Assembly: GCA_964591605.1 (NCBI GenBank)
Contig: CAZQEN010000175.1
Location: 1-15,420, forward strand
Length of the DNA stretch: 15,420 bases
Direction: 5' to 3'
Origin: CAYLLT01 sp964591605
GTDB lineage: Bacteria; Planctomycetota; Phycisphaerae; UBA1845; PWPN01
Positions 1 to 7,747 of this stretch are shown piece after piece. Numbering within the stretch: the stretch's first letter is position 1; every line of letters starts with the position of its first letter. The position numbers and the translations under genes are program-made. Under the pieces are notes generated by a model. That model was given only the letters and a program-made list of their open reading frames with translations, ran no database searches and had not been told where the DNA came from.

Positions 1-41
1 AAGTCCCTGGCAACCATCGTGCGCCCTGCCGGGCGAGGATC
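1..41. repeat. Right end of an interspersed repeat (second copy at 12795-12835)
   Basis: Positions 1-36 are identical to 12795-12830 in the same orientation. One mismatch follows (37 G versus 12831 A), then GATC matches again, after which similarity stops. The shared segment runs from the second arm of a palindromic element (AAGTCCCTGG) through a small CGCCC-TGCC-GGGCG hairpin. The rest of this copy would lie left of the window. It is probably one of a dispersed, non-coding repeat family; what moves it is unknown. Confidence 0.75.
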
Positions 42-235
42 GCAGCTCCTCTGAAACCATATCCCGAAAGAATTGCCAGACCCTCCGCTTTTTCGGGGTG
101 ATTTTGCGCGGGCTTTTCGGACCGTGGCGGTAGAATGCGAGCTTCGGGCGCTATTCCTTATCGGGCTTCGGGCCTCTGTGGGCAGTTGACAACTGACGTT
201 CCCGTCTCACGTGCCGCGGCACAAAGGAGGATTCC
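42..235 (+). promoter_or_regulatory. Leader of the fibre-like gene, with candidate promoter pieces
   Basis: This non-coding stretch holds a TAGAAT hexamer at 131-136 that would serve as a -10 box but has no good -35 partner. A TTGACA at 186-191 has no clear -10. A perfect 12-base palindrome, GTGCCGCGGCAC, lies at 211-222, two bases before the Shine-Dalgarno sequence AAAGGAGG. The TTGACA sits inside CAGTTGACAACTG, which resembles the heptamer-type intergenic repeats seen elsewhere in the window, so it may not be a promoter element. The exact promoter is unresolved. Confidence 0.3.
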
Positions 236-2314
236 ATGCAACGCAAGGACCACCGATGGATCTCCCTGTGGGTTCTGCTGACGCTCTGGCCGTCGGCGGT
301 CTGGGGGGTGCAGCCGCTGGGGACGGCGTTTACCTACCAGGGAAAGGCGGTTCTCAACGGGGTGCCGGTCGATGGCACGTGTGATATGCGCTTCCGGCTG
401 TTTGACGATCCGGCCGGCGGGAGCCAGATTGGGCCGGATCTGCTGGGCCTGGTCGACGTGCACGCCGGATTGTTCATGGTGGAGGTGGATTTCGGGGCGG
501 GGGCGTTCAACGGCGACGCGCGGTGGCTGGAGATTGCGCTCTCGTGCCCCAACGGCGGTGCGCTCACGACGCTGACTCCGCGCCAGCCGGTGACACCGGC
601 CCCCTACGCACTGTACGCGACCAACGCGTGGCATACCACGGGGAACGCGGGCACGACGCCCGGAACGCATTATGCGGGCACCTCTGACAACGTCGATTTC
701 GTCATCGGCACGAACGGCGCAGAGCGGGCGCGGGTGACCGCGCTGGGCGACCTGGGGATCGGCATCAATGTGCCGACGGCGAAGGTGGATGTGCTCAACG
801 AGTCGCGGGGGAACTCGCTGATTGTGCGGCGGAGCACGGTTGGGGCATCCGATCTGCTGGCCAATTCGCTGGGCCAGGTGATCGTGGGCGACCCGGCGGG
901 AACGCTGGCGAAGCTGACCGTCAATTCGGCCGCGGGCGAGGATGCGTTCCGGGTGCGCGTCGACGGTACAACCCATTTGATGGTTGCGCAGGACGGGCAG
1001 GTGGGCGTGGGTACGTCTACGCCGACGGCCAGGCTGCAGGTGAATCCGCGAACGGGGGAAGATCGCTTCGCCGTCGGGGCATCGACCGGCAATACGACGG
1101 ATCTGGTGGTGAACAGCAACGGCGAGGTAGCGGTGGGCGATCCGGCCGGCGTGCTGGCCAAGCTGGCGGTCAATTCCGCGGCTGGGCAGGATGCGTTCCG
1201 CGTGCGGGTGGATGGCACGACGCACTTCATGGTCGCTCAGGACGGGCAGATCGGTGTCGGTTCATCCACACCCACGTCCCGACTCGAGATCAACCCGCGA
1301 ACGGGTGAAAACCGGTTCGCCGTCAACGCGGCGGCGGGCAACACAACGGACCTGCTCGTGGATGACGGCGGCAATGTCGTCGTGGGCGCCCCGACGGGCG
1401 CGGCGGCGCAACTCACCGTCAACGGCACCGCTGAAGACGCGCTGCGCGTGCGCACCGACGGCAGCACCCGGTTTCTCGTCGCCGCGGACGGCAAAATCGG
1501 CGTGCACACTTCCGTCCCGACAGCGACGTTTCACGTCAATCCGCCGGCCGGCGCCGCCGGCTTCATTGTCGAGCAACCCAACAGCGCAATCCCGGCTATC
1601 ACCGTGGACAGCGGCGGCGATGTGACCATCGGCCAGGTGGTCAACACGATCGCGCTGCTGAACGTGAACGCCCCGAGCGGGCAGAACCCCCTGGCGGTCA
1701 AGGTGCAGGGGACGACGGAAGTCATGGTCAACAGCGCCGGCAATCTGGGCGTCGGGACGGTGAACCCGACGGCGCCGATTCACGTGACCGGCGGCGCGGA
1801 TGCGAGCCTGACGGGCGGGGGGAACATCATCTGCGGCGACACCACCGGCGGGAATATCGTCATCGATGGCAATGAGATCATGGCCCGCGACAATCAGATC
1901 GCGGCGGTGCTGCATCTCAATGCCGCCGGCGGCCCCGTTGCGATTGGCGGACAGGGACTGGCGATCCCGAATGATGCGGCGCTGGCGGTCGACGGGAAGG
2001 TGCTCTGCGAGGAGCTGGAGGTGAAGCTCTCGGGCGACTGGCCGGATTACGTGTTCGGCGAGGGTTATGAGCTTACACCGCTGCCGGAACTGGAAGAGAA
2101 GATCCGCAAGACCGGGCATCTGCCGGACATGCCGTCGGCCGAGGCAGTCGAGAAGGAGGGGATTGCCGTCGGCGACATGCAGAAACGGCTGCTGCAGAAG
2201 GTGGAAGAGCTCACGCTGCATGTCATCGCGCTCGACAAGCAGAATCGAAGCATGCAGCAGGAGAACGAGGAGCTGCGGCGGCGCCTGGCATCGCTGGAGC
2301 AGGCGGTTCGGTGA
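236..2314 (+). CDS. Secreted tail-fibre-like repeat protein
   Basis: A 692-residue protein starting at an ATG behind a strong AGGAGG ribosome site. Residues 1-24 form a signal peptide ending VWG. Residues 28-130 are the 'FTYQGKA...FRLFDD...ALYA' domain common at the start of secreted planctomycete and other environmental bacterial proteins. Residues 225-508 are imperfect 83-residue repeats built from 'DGTT-MVAQDGQVGVGTSTP' and 'NTTDL-V...GVVVGDPAG' segments, as in beta-structured phage-fibre-like proteins. The C-terminus, about 586-692, has the 'DWPDYVF...GHLPDMPSAEAV...LLQKVEELTLHVI' module known from bacterial fibre-type proteins, ending in a coiled coil from about 650. That module is often compared with intramolecular chaperone ends, but no Ser-Lys cleavage dyad could be assigned. 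The gene is probably co-transcribed with the M23-like gene 34 bp downstream. It is likely an extracellular or surface trimeric fibre; the ligand is unknown. Confidence 0.75.
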   Translation: MQRKDHRWISLWVLLTLWPSAVWGVQPLGTAFTYQGKAVLNGVPVDGTCDMRFRLFDDPAGGSQIGPDLLGLVDVHAGLFMVEVDFGAGAFNGDARWLEIALSCPNGGALTTLTPRQPVTPAPYALYATNAWHTTGNAGTTPGTHYAGTSDNVDFVIGTNGAERARVTALGDLGIGINVPTAKVDVLNESRGNSLIVRRSTVGASDLLANSLGQVIVGDPAGTLAKLTVNSAAGEDAFRVRVDGTTHLMVAQDGQVGVGTSTPTARLQVNPRTGEDRFAVGASTGNTTDLVVNSNGEVAVGDPAGVLAKLAVNSAAGQDAFRVRVDGTTHFMVAQDGQIGVGSSTPTSRLEINPRTGENRFAVNAAAGNTTDLLVDDGGNVVVGAPTGAAAQLTVNGTAEDALRVRTDGSTRFLVAADGKIGVHTSVPTATFHVNPPAGAAGFIVEQPNSAIPAITVDSGGDVTIGQVVNTIALLNVNAPSGQNPLAVKVQGTTEVMVNSAGNLGVGTVNPTAPIHVTGGADASLTGGGNIICGDTTGGNIVIDGNEIMARDNQIAAVLHLNAAGGPVAIGGQGLAIPNDAALAVDGKVLCEELEVKLSGDWPDYVFGEGYELTPLPELEEKIRKTGHLPDMPSAEAVEKEGIAVGDMQKRLLQKVEELTLHVIALDKQNRSMQQENEELRRRLASLEQAVR
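908..1795 (+). repeat. 249-bp in-frame tandem repeats within the fibre-like gene
   Basis: Equivalent codons recur at 911, 1160 and 1409 (spacing exactly 249 bp) and at 1655 (246 bp, one codon lost). This gives three full units and a partial fourth of about 83 residues each. The first two units are clearly alike at DNA level, and the later ones are more diverged. The pattern indicates growth by internal duplication, with copy number free to change without breaking the frame. Confidence 0.85.
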
Positions 2315-2348
2315 CCAGCGGGTCGGGCATGAATGAAAGGATCCACCG

Positions 2349-3278
2349 ATGCGAATAGAAAGCAGACTTCTATCGGCGGTCGTGGCGGTGGGGCTCATCG
2401 GCAGTGCGACGAGCGACTGCTTTGCGCCTGACGCCAAGGGCAAGCTGTCCAAGAACATCTATCGCATGCCGTACCAGAACGGCGAGAGCATCACGGTCAG
2501 CCAGGACTACGTCGGCCACGGCTCCACGCCGGCGGGCAATACCGGGCCGATGGATATGAACAGTTCGTCGAATCCGTCGATCATCGTTGCGGCGGCGCCG
2601 GGGCGGGTCATCGCGCTGAACGACTCGCGCAATGACTGTGGGTGCCACGCCAACTTCGGACCGTGCGCGAATATCATCGACATTCTTCACGACAACGGCG
2701 AAATGAGCCGGCATCTGCACATTCAGCAGAACAGCGCGTCGGTGTTCGCCGGGCTGAGCGTGAATGATTGCGTGGTGACCGGACAGATCATCGCCATCGA
2801 GGGCGACGTGGGCTGGACCTGCAGCAACAGCACGAGCGAGCGGTTGCCGGTGGTCGGAACGTGCATCAACACGCTGCCCGATCCGCTGATCACGCCGCGG
2901 TGCGGGCGGCATCTGCACTGGGAGATCCGCGACCTGGACACCGACGAGTTCGTCAACCCGATCACCTGCGGGATCACCGGCTGGATCTATCAGGACAACG
3001 GGAACTATGTTCCCGCGAACTGCACGACCGCCGGGTGTCCGACCGACGTGGCGGTGCCGTCGGTAAACCTCAATGGACTGGGGAGCTGGCAGGTGGTTCA
3101 GGCGGACAACGACATCACGGCCGACGACGTGCAGGTGCAGAACTCGGCGAGCATGGTGATGCATGCGGGGAACTCGGTGCGGCTGCTTCCGGGGGTGGCG
3201 GTCCTGCCGGGCGGTCACTTCCGCGCGGAGATCGGCCCGTGCAACACGACGTCGGGGCTGGGCTGTCCGCCGCCGTGA
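2349..3278 (+). CDS. Secreted M23 peptidase-like protein, probably lacking one zinc ligand
   Basis: A 309-residue protein with a good AAAGGA ribosome site and a signal peptide over residues 1-26. Residues about 45-205 follow the M23/LytM endopeptidase plan: 'TGPMDMN...VAAAPGRVIAL', then 'SRHLHI', 'GQIIAIEGDVG' and 'HLHWEI'. In active M23 enzymes zinc is held by the His and Asp of HxxxD and by the last His of HxH. Here Asp69, His122, His188 and His190 are present, but the HxxxD His position is Thr65. The domain is rich in cysteines, suggesting disulphides outside the cell. Residues about 238-296 ('GNSVRLLPGVAVLPGGHFRAEIG') resemble the 3-coathanger stack domain. The protein is either a non-catalytic cell-wall binder or an enzyme with a rearranged site. 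It follows the fibre gene and ends 5 bp from the convergent pfk stop. Confidence 0.7.
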   Translation: MRIESRLLSAVVAVGLIGSATSDCFAPDAKGKLSKNIYRMPYQNGESITVSQDYVGHGSTPAGNTGPMDMNSSSNPSIIVAAAPGRVIALNDSRNDCGCHANFGPCANIIDILHDNGEMSRHLHIQQNSASVFAGLSVNDCVVTGQIIAIEGDVGWTCSNSTSERLPVVGTCINTLPDPLITPRCGRHLHWEIRDLDTDEFVNPITCGITGWIYQDNGNYVPANCTTAGCPTDVAVPSVNLNGLGSWQVVQADNDITADDVQVQNSASMVMHAGNSVRLLPGVAVLPGGHFRAEIGPCNTTSGLGCPPP

Positions 3279-3283
3279 AGTGG

Positions 3284-4399
3284 TCAGGGCGGCGTGTCGC
3301 CGAAGGTGACGCCGGTGGAGCGGGCGGCCTGGACGAGGGGGTGGTCGGGGGGGACGAGGCGCTGCTGGCCGGCGACGGTGTCGAGGGGGACGGAGGTGAG
3401 GCGGCCCTGCTGCATGACGACGAGCTCGTTGAAGCAGCCCTCGGCGGCGCGCTGGACGCCGTAGCAGCCAAAGAGAGTGCCCAGGACGCGGTCGGCGGGG
3501 ACGGGGGTTCCGCCGCGCTGGACGTGTCCGAGGATGGTGGCACGACACTCCAGGTTCGTTTTCTCCGAGATCTGGTGAGCCAGGACTTCGCTGATGCCGC
3601 CCAGGCGGACGGGGTCGGGGCTGTCCTTGACGTAGCGGTCGACGACCTGCTGGCCGCCGACGGGTTTGGCGCCTTCGGCGACGGCGATCAGGGTGAAGGC
3701 CTTGCCGCGGCGGCTGCGCTGGAGGCACTGACTGCAGATGCGGTCGAGATCGTACGGGATCTCGGGGATGAGGATGATGTCGACGCCGGTGGCGAGGGCG
3801 GCGTGGAGCGTGAGCCAGCCGGCGTTGCGGCCCATGAGCTCGACGAGCATGACGCGGTGGTGGCTGGAGGCGGTGGTGTGGATGCGGTCGAGGGCTTCGG
3901 CGGCGGTGTTGACGGCGGTCTGGAAGCCGAAGGTGATCTCGGTGTGCATCAGGTCGTTGTCGATGGTCTTGGGCAGGCCGATGAAACGGATGCCGTGCCG
4001 GGCGACGCTGGCGGCGCCGGTCATGGTGCCGTCGCCGCCGATGCACATGATCAGGTCGAGTTCGCGGCGGCGGGCGTGTTCGACGACGCGGCGGGTGACG
4101 TCTTCGAAGATGAGGTTGCCGGCCTCGTCCTTGCCAGTGGCATAGTGCGAGGGGTCGGCCTTGTTGCTCGAGCCGAGGATGGTGCCGCCGAGGGTGAGGA
4201 TGTTGGAGACGTCCTCCCATTTCATCGGGTGGACGCGGTTTTCGATCAGGCCCAGGAAGCCGTCTTCGATGCCCCAGACCTCCCACTTGTGCTGGTTCAT
4301 GGCGGACTTGGCGACGGCTCGAATGACCGCATTGAGGCCGGGGCAGTCGCCGCCGCCGGTCATGATGCCGATGCGTCGGATGGGATCTGAGCTGGACAT
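3284..4399 (-). CDS. pfkA: 6-phosphofructokinase
   Basis: A 371-residue enzyme of the phosphofructokinase A superfamily, which phosphorylates fructose 6-phosphate to fructose 1,6-bisphosphate in cytoplasmic glycolysis. Family motifs are all present: GGGDCPGLNA (15-24), GGDGT (121-125), PKTIDND (143-149), MGR (189-191) and GHVQRGG (291-297). The Gly in GGDGT predicts ATP as phosphoryl donor, since PPi enzymes usually have GGDDT. The Lys in PKTIDND is shared by PPi enzymes and by plant- and trypanosome-type ATP enzymes, whereas E. coli PfkA has Gly. The ATG at 4399 is chosen because GAGG lies 5 bases before it; the frame is also open to a TTG at 4432 inside a heptamer repeat. It is last in a five-gene minus-strand run. 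The symbol is assigned by superfamily, and donor specificity is not certain. Confidence 0.9.
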   Translation of the reverse strand: MSSSDPIRRIGIMTGGGDCPGLNAVIRAVAKSAMNQHKWEVWGIEDGFLGLIENRVHPMKWEDVSNILTLGGTILGSSNKADPSHYATGKDEAGNLIFEDVTRRVVEHARRRELDLIMCIGGDGTMTGAASVARHGIRFIGLPKTIDNDLMHTEITFGFQTAVNTAAEALDRIHTTASSHHRVMLVELMGRNAGWLTLHAALATGVDIILIPEIPYDLDRICSQCLQRSRRGKAFTLIAVAEGAKPVGGQQVVDRYVKDSPDPVRLGGISEVLAHQISEKTNLECRATILGHVQRGGTPVPADRVLGTLFGCYGVQRAAEGCFNELVVMQQGRLTSVPLDTVAGQQRLVPPDHPLVQAARSTGVTFGDTPP

Positions 4400-4414
4400 G
4401 GGGACCTCGTGGGC

Positions 4415-4449
4415 AAAGTCGAAAGTCGACAATCGAAAATCAAAAGCCG
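4415..4449. repeat. Heptamer mini-tandem before pfk
   Basis: Five consecutive 7-base units read AAAGTCG, AAAGTCG, ACAATCG, AAAATCA and AAAGCCG. The first ten bases can pair with TTTCGACTTT at 4460-4469, giving a possible long-loop hairpin. The repeat lies between the alkyltransferase stop and the pfk start, so on the minus strand it would be in the pfk leader. Confidence 0.65.
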
Positions 4450-4476
4450 GTGGGACTGATTTCGACTTTCAGCGTT

Positions 4477-4977
4477 TCATCTTCTCGCTTCGAGCGCCAA
4501 CAGCCGCTTTTTGAGCGGGACGCCCGCCTCGGCGGAAAAGCCGCCCCATTGTCCACCGCTGGCGACGACGCGGTGACAGGGGATCACAAGCGGGACGGGG
4601 TTACGCGCGAGAGCGTTGCCGACGGCCCGCGCCGCGCGGGGGTGGCCGAGGCGCTCGGCGAGCTGGCCGTAGGTCAGGGTGCGGCCAGGGGGGATGCGGC
4701 GGCAGGCCTTGAGCACTTCTTTCTGGAAGCTCGTCAGGTGGTCGAGGCGCACGGGCACATCGAATGCGACTGATCGGCCGGCGAAATAATCGCGGATCTG
4801 CTGCTGGAGCATCGGGAGCATGTCCGGGTCGTGCCGGCCGGCGGGAAAGTCGCGGCGCATGCGGCGCTCGGCCACGGCGGCGGAGCCTTCGAGGAGCAGA
4901 ACCTGCGTCAGTTCGTGGTTCTCCGCGACGACACCGACGCAGGTATCCGGTGTTTCGATTACGCACCAGGTGATCAT
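4477..4977 (-). CDS. ogt: Methylated-DNA--protein-cysteine methyltransferase
   Basis: A 166-residue suicide DNA-repair protein that moves alkyl groups from O6-alkylguanine to its own cysteine. The active-site motif PCHRV is at 133-137, so Cys134 is the acceptor. 'TSFQKEVLKACRRIPPGRTLTYGQLAE' and 'RAVGNALARNP' form the helix-turn-helix DNA-binding part, and 'GGFSAEAGVPLKKRLLALE' closes the domain. A degenerate N-terminal domain occupies residues 1-75. Length fits Ogt/MGMT rather than the larger Ada. The frame is open further upstream to 5166, but that extension is Arg/Pro-rich, overlaps the Uma2 gene and looks non-coding, so the ATG at 4977 is used. The ribosome site there is weak. The gap to the Uma2 stop is 74 bp and an operon is plausible. 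Confidence 0.92.
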   Translation of the reverse strand: MITWCVIETPDTCVGVVAENHELTQVLLLEGSAAVAERRMRRDFPAGRHDPDMLPMLQQQIRDYFAGRSVAFDVPVRLDHLTSFQKEVLKACRRIPPGRTLTYGQLAERLGHPRAARAVGNALARNPVPLVIPCHRVVASGGQWGGFSAEAGVPLKKRLLALEARR

Positions 4978-5051
4978 GCAGACAATGTATCGACCTGGGC
5001 GAGACTGGGCAACCGGTGTTGCTGCCGGATTTCCGGCGGGTGCGCATCTGC

Positions 5052-5762
5052 TCAGCCGTGGAGACGGCGAAGAAAAGCGGCGTGGTCGTCGCCGCGGGTG
5101 CTGGCTTCGAGGACCTCGAACAGGCGGGGCAGGTCGCTTCGCAGGAGCGCGGCCGGATCGAGCCAAAGACCGGGGAAGGTTTCGCTGCGGATCAGGCCGT
5201 CAGTGCCGGCAGCGAGCGGGACGTACTGGCCCTGGCGGAGGATGAACCAGTCGATGGCGGTCTCTTCGGTGCGCCAGACGAGATACTCGCGCACACCGTT
5301 GCGGCGGTAGGCGTTGAGCTTTGCGTGCAGGTCGATGCTGACGCTGCTGGCGGTCACCTCGGCGACGAGTTCAGGGGGGCCGGAGACGCAGCCGTCGTCG
5401 TCGATTTTCGCCGCTCCGCCGGCGGTGCGGGGAATCAGGAGCATCACATCCGGCTGGGGGGCGTTGTCCTCGTCGAGGCGAATGGTGGAGTTGTCGCCGA
5501 TGATCAGGCCGGGGGTCTTGCTCAGGTAGTGAGTCAGCCAGCCGATCAAGACAGCGTGCGGGTGTCCGTGATTGGTGATGCGCACCGGGGATGGCATATA
5601 GACGATACCCTCGATGAGTTCAGCCTTGTTGACGCGGCGCATCGCCTCATAGCGGCGTTCGAATTCGGCGCGGGTGAGTCGATCGCCATTGTGGAGCTCA
5701 GGAATGGCCTGCGGAGGGCTCGGTCGAGGGGGAGGAGCAGTGGTGGTCATGACGTCGGCCAT
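5052..5762 (-). CDS. Uma2 family putative endonuclease (DUF820)
   Basis: A 236-residue protein of the Uma2/DUF820 family, whose members have a PD-(D/E)XK restriction-endonuclease-like fold and mostly no proven function. The core signature is visible: 'PQPDVMLLI' with Asp105, 'PELVAEVTASS' with Glu131 and Glu135, Lys148 in 'HAKLNAYRRNGVREYLVW', and the N-terminal 'ELIEGIVYMPSP' strand. The catalytic residues look intact. The first ATG at 5762 is used, but an ATG at 5750 is equally possible because neither has a clear ribosome site. The Pro-rich N-terminus (residues 7-18) may be disordered. It lies 48 bp after the PilZ gene. These genes are abundant in planctomycetes and cyanobacteria, often as lone copies, and no partner toxin or antitoxin is adjacent. 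Confidence 0.85.
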   Translation of the reverse strand: MADVMTTTAPPPRPSPPQAIPELHNGDRLTRAEFERRYEAMRRVNKAELIEGIVYMPSPVRITNHGHPHAVLIGWLTHYLSKTPGLIIGDNSTIRLDEDNAPQPDVMLLIPRTAGGAAKIDDDGCVSGPPELVAEVTASSVSIDLHAKLNAYRRNGVREYLVWRTEETAIDWFILRQGQYVPLAAGTDGLIRSETFPGLWLDPAALLRSDLPRLFEVLEASTRGDDHAAFLRRLHG

Positions 5763-5810
5763 GCAATCATTTTAGCACCCGCCGGCCGGAGGCGGCAATG
5801 GTGACGGGCG

Positions 5811-6560
5811 TCATGTCGTGCCGGAGAGGCGGTCGATCTCGACCTGCTGGAATTCGGCGCAGAGGTCGATGATGCGGTCGAGGATGGCCCGGCCGGCCTC
5901 GGTGGTTTCGAGGCCGTGCCACTGGATGCCGATGCGGAAGGAGTCGCGCCCGCGATGGGCATGGCGCACGCGACCGACGACCTCGATGGGCGGATGATCG
6001 GGCGCCGGCGACCAGCGGCAACAGACAATGTCGTTGGCCTCCCATCGGGGGTATTCGGTGAGCGGAAATCCGATGCTCATGCCGCCGGCGGAGATGTCGA
6101 AGAGCTCGCCGGTGAAGGATGCGGTCGTCGGGTCATCGTTGAGGCGGGCGGTCACCGGAATCTGACGGCCGCGGGGAGCGGGGGCCCGGTAATCGAGCCG
6201 GCGCTGCCATGCGACGATCTGAGTGGGCCAGTCGACGAGGACGGCCGGAACCTCGGCCCCTTCGATGACCAGGCGGCGCACGCCGAGCAGGTTGGAGCTG
6301 AAGACGCACCGGCGGGCGCCGCGGCGGAAGGAGAGGCCGAGCGTCTGGCCTTCCACCAGCTCGGGGACGTACTGACCATCGCTCCACGGATACTCGATCA
6401 GGAGGCCGGCCGGCCCGCGAGATTCCTCGAGAAACCTGGAGTTGAATCCGGCCCATCCGTCGGCCACGCGGCAGCTCAGGGCGAGCGGAGACTGACGGGC
6501 AATGGCTTCGCGCAGGATCTCCTCCTGCGAGCGTTCATGCACCGGGTCGATCCGGCTCAT
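5811..6560 (-). CDS. PilZ domain protein, YcgR-like (second of a pair)
   Basis: A 249-residue cytoplasmic protein. Residues about 15-112 form a YcgR-N-like beta domain, and about 118-240 form a PilZ domain. The c-di-GMP-binding residues are intact: 'RRLDYR' (120-125) and 'DISAGG' (155-160), matching the family pattern RxxxR...[D/N]xSxxG. In YcgR-type proteins this architecture senses c-di-GMP and slows flagellar rotation, but the effector here is unknown and no flagellar gene is nearby. Its ATG at 6560 overlaps the TGA of the upstream PilZ gene in an ATGA arrangement, with GGGAG about eight bases upstream, so the two are probably translationally coupled. Confidence 0.85.
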   Translation of the reverse strand: MSRIDPVHERSQEEILREAIARQSPLALSCRVADGWAGFNSRFLEESRGPAGLLIEYPWSDGQYVPELVEGQTLGLSFRRGARRCVFSSNLLGVRRLVIEGAEVPAVLVDWPTQIVAWQRRLDYRAPAPRGRQIPVTARLNDDPTTASFTGELFDISAGGMSIGFPLTEYPRWEANDIVCCRWSPAPDHPPIEVVGRVRHAHRGRDSFRIGIQWHGLETTEAGRAILDRIIDLCAEFQQVEIDRLSGTT

Positions 6561-7369
6561 GCATCTGCTCCCTTGGACAGGTTGGCGGGGGTGCCGAGTC
6601 GCGACTGCAGATGGCGGCGCAGCCGCTGGGCCGCGGGTGTGGTCGTGTCGTAGCCGGGGCCGGTCAGGAACTGGAGGCCCAGGATCATCTTGTCGTCGGT
6701 GCCGCCGGGAGTCTTGCTGCAGAGGACCGAGTCGATGACGTAATGGTTCTGTTCGCCGGGGGCAAGCGTGAATTCGAGGGTGATGCGGTCGCCGATCCAG
6801 AGCTGCTCTCCGATGCGGCGTTCGATGCGGCAGGCCATTCCGTCGGGGCTGATGTTGCAGAGCCAGGAGATGGCGCCGCCGAGCTCGCTGTTTTCCTTCT
6901 GCCAGCGGAGCTCGACCTGGGTGGAACGGGCGGGGCGGAATCGCGAGTAGCGCCGGCGCTGCATGACCTGCAAAGCGTCGGGGCGGGTCAGGTAGACGCG
7001 GGCGATAAACGGCGGCTCGTGCACCGGATCGACGCGGAGGACGTCCGCATCGAAGAGGTAGCGGTTTTCGCCCAGGGAGATGAATCCGTCGCAGCAGGTT
7101 CCGACCAGGAGGTTGAGTTCGGCCAGGGTGACGGGGGGATGGGCGGGGTCAGCCGGATTTGCGAGATCGGCGTGAGCCGGGAGGGCCACGACGAGGGTCG
7201 CGGGCCGCAGGGACGATTCGCCCGAGGGCATGATCGCCTCGATCTGGCCGCGGAGCGACTCGTCCTCATTGAAGATGCGCGGTTCGAGATAGACGCCAGC
7301 CTTGTGCCGCAATGCCTGTTCGAGGATTCGGGCTGACTGGCGCGCGTTCAGATCGATGGCATAACTCAT
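6557..7369 (-). CDS. PilZ domain protein (first of a pair)
   Basis: A 270-residue protein starting at an ATG preceded by GAGG at a spacing of five bases. The frame is open further upstream to 7639, but that 90-residue stretch is low-complexity and lacks a ribosome site. Residues about 15-130 form a beta-rich N-terminal domain like that of YcgR. The PilZ domain follows with 'RRRYSRFR' (138-145) and 'NISPDG' (172-177), so c-di-GMP binding is expected. It is only distantly similar to the next protein, so this looks like an old duplication or two recruited paralogues. It is the first gene of the minus-strand run ending in pfk. Its leader contains a 12-base perfect palindrome at 7403-7414 that could be a regulator site. 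Confidence 0.82.
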   Translation of the reverse strand: MSYAIDLNARQSARILEQALRHKAGVYLEPRIFNEDESLRGQIEAIMPSGESSLRPATLVVALPAHADLANPADPAHPPVTLAELNLLVGTCCDGFISLGENRYLFDADVLRVDPVHEPPFIARVYLTRPDALQVMQRRRYSRFRPARSTQVELRWQKENSELGGAISWLCNISPDGMACRIERRIGEQLWIGDRITLEFTLAPGEQNHYVIDSVLCSKTPGGTDDKMILGLQFLTGPGYDTTTPAAQRLRRHLQSRLGTPANLSKGADA

Positions 7370-7747
7370 TTCGACCTCAGGGACGCCGGGTCCGAAAAAG
7401 TGAGTGTCGACACTTCCCCTATAAAGGTAACATTCGGTGCGCGAGCAGCCGGACTTGATCTGTGGGGTGTCTGGGGCCGGCCAGGCGCTGTGGGGGTGGG
7501 GCACGGGAGCGGGCGCTTCGGATGGGAGGGAGGGCCGATGGTGGGTTTCACTCAGGGGTGGCCCGTTCTGCCGATCGCGAGCAAGGCCCCTCATGGACAT
7601 TCGGAGTTCTGACGCATGCTGCGCCTGTTGGCGTGTCAAGGCATGGAATCATCCCGCCGGGGCGATCCGGAGGGAGGGAGTGTCACCCGCTGCGCGGCGA
7701 CCTTTGAGGGCGGAGCGGAGGTTGTGTTCACTACAGCGGGGTGTCAC
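7370..7747. promoter_or_regulatory. Divergent intergenic control region
   Basis: These 378 bases separate the PilZ pair from the unknown plus-strand gene. A perfect 12-base palindrome, AGTGTCGACACT, lies at 7403-7414, about 33 bases before the PilZ start, next to an AT-rich patch (CCTATAAAGG around 7418-7427) that is the only AT-rich sequence here and may hold the minus-strand promoter. The rest is G-rich on the plus strand, with open but unconvincing reading frames. No convincing sigma-70 hexamer pair was found for the plus-strand gene. Confidence 0.4.

Noticed and set aside
236..2314. Prophage tail region
   Set aside because: The fibre-like protein has a signal peptide and no phage structural, terminase or integrase genes are nearby.
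4978..5166. N-terminal extension of the alkyltransferase
   Set aside because: The extension is low-complexity, overlaps the Uma2 gene, and the known domain begins at the ATG at 4977.
7370..7639. N-terminal extension of the first PilZ protein
   Set aside because: The sequence is low-complexity and covers the promoter region; the ATG at 7369 has a good ribosome site.
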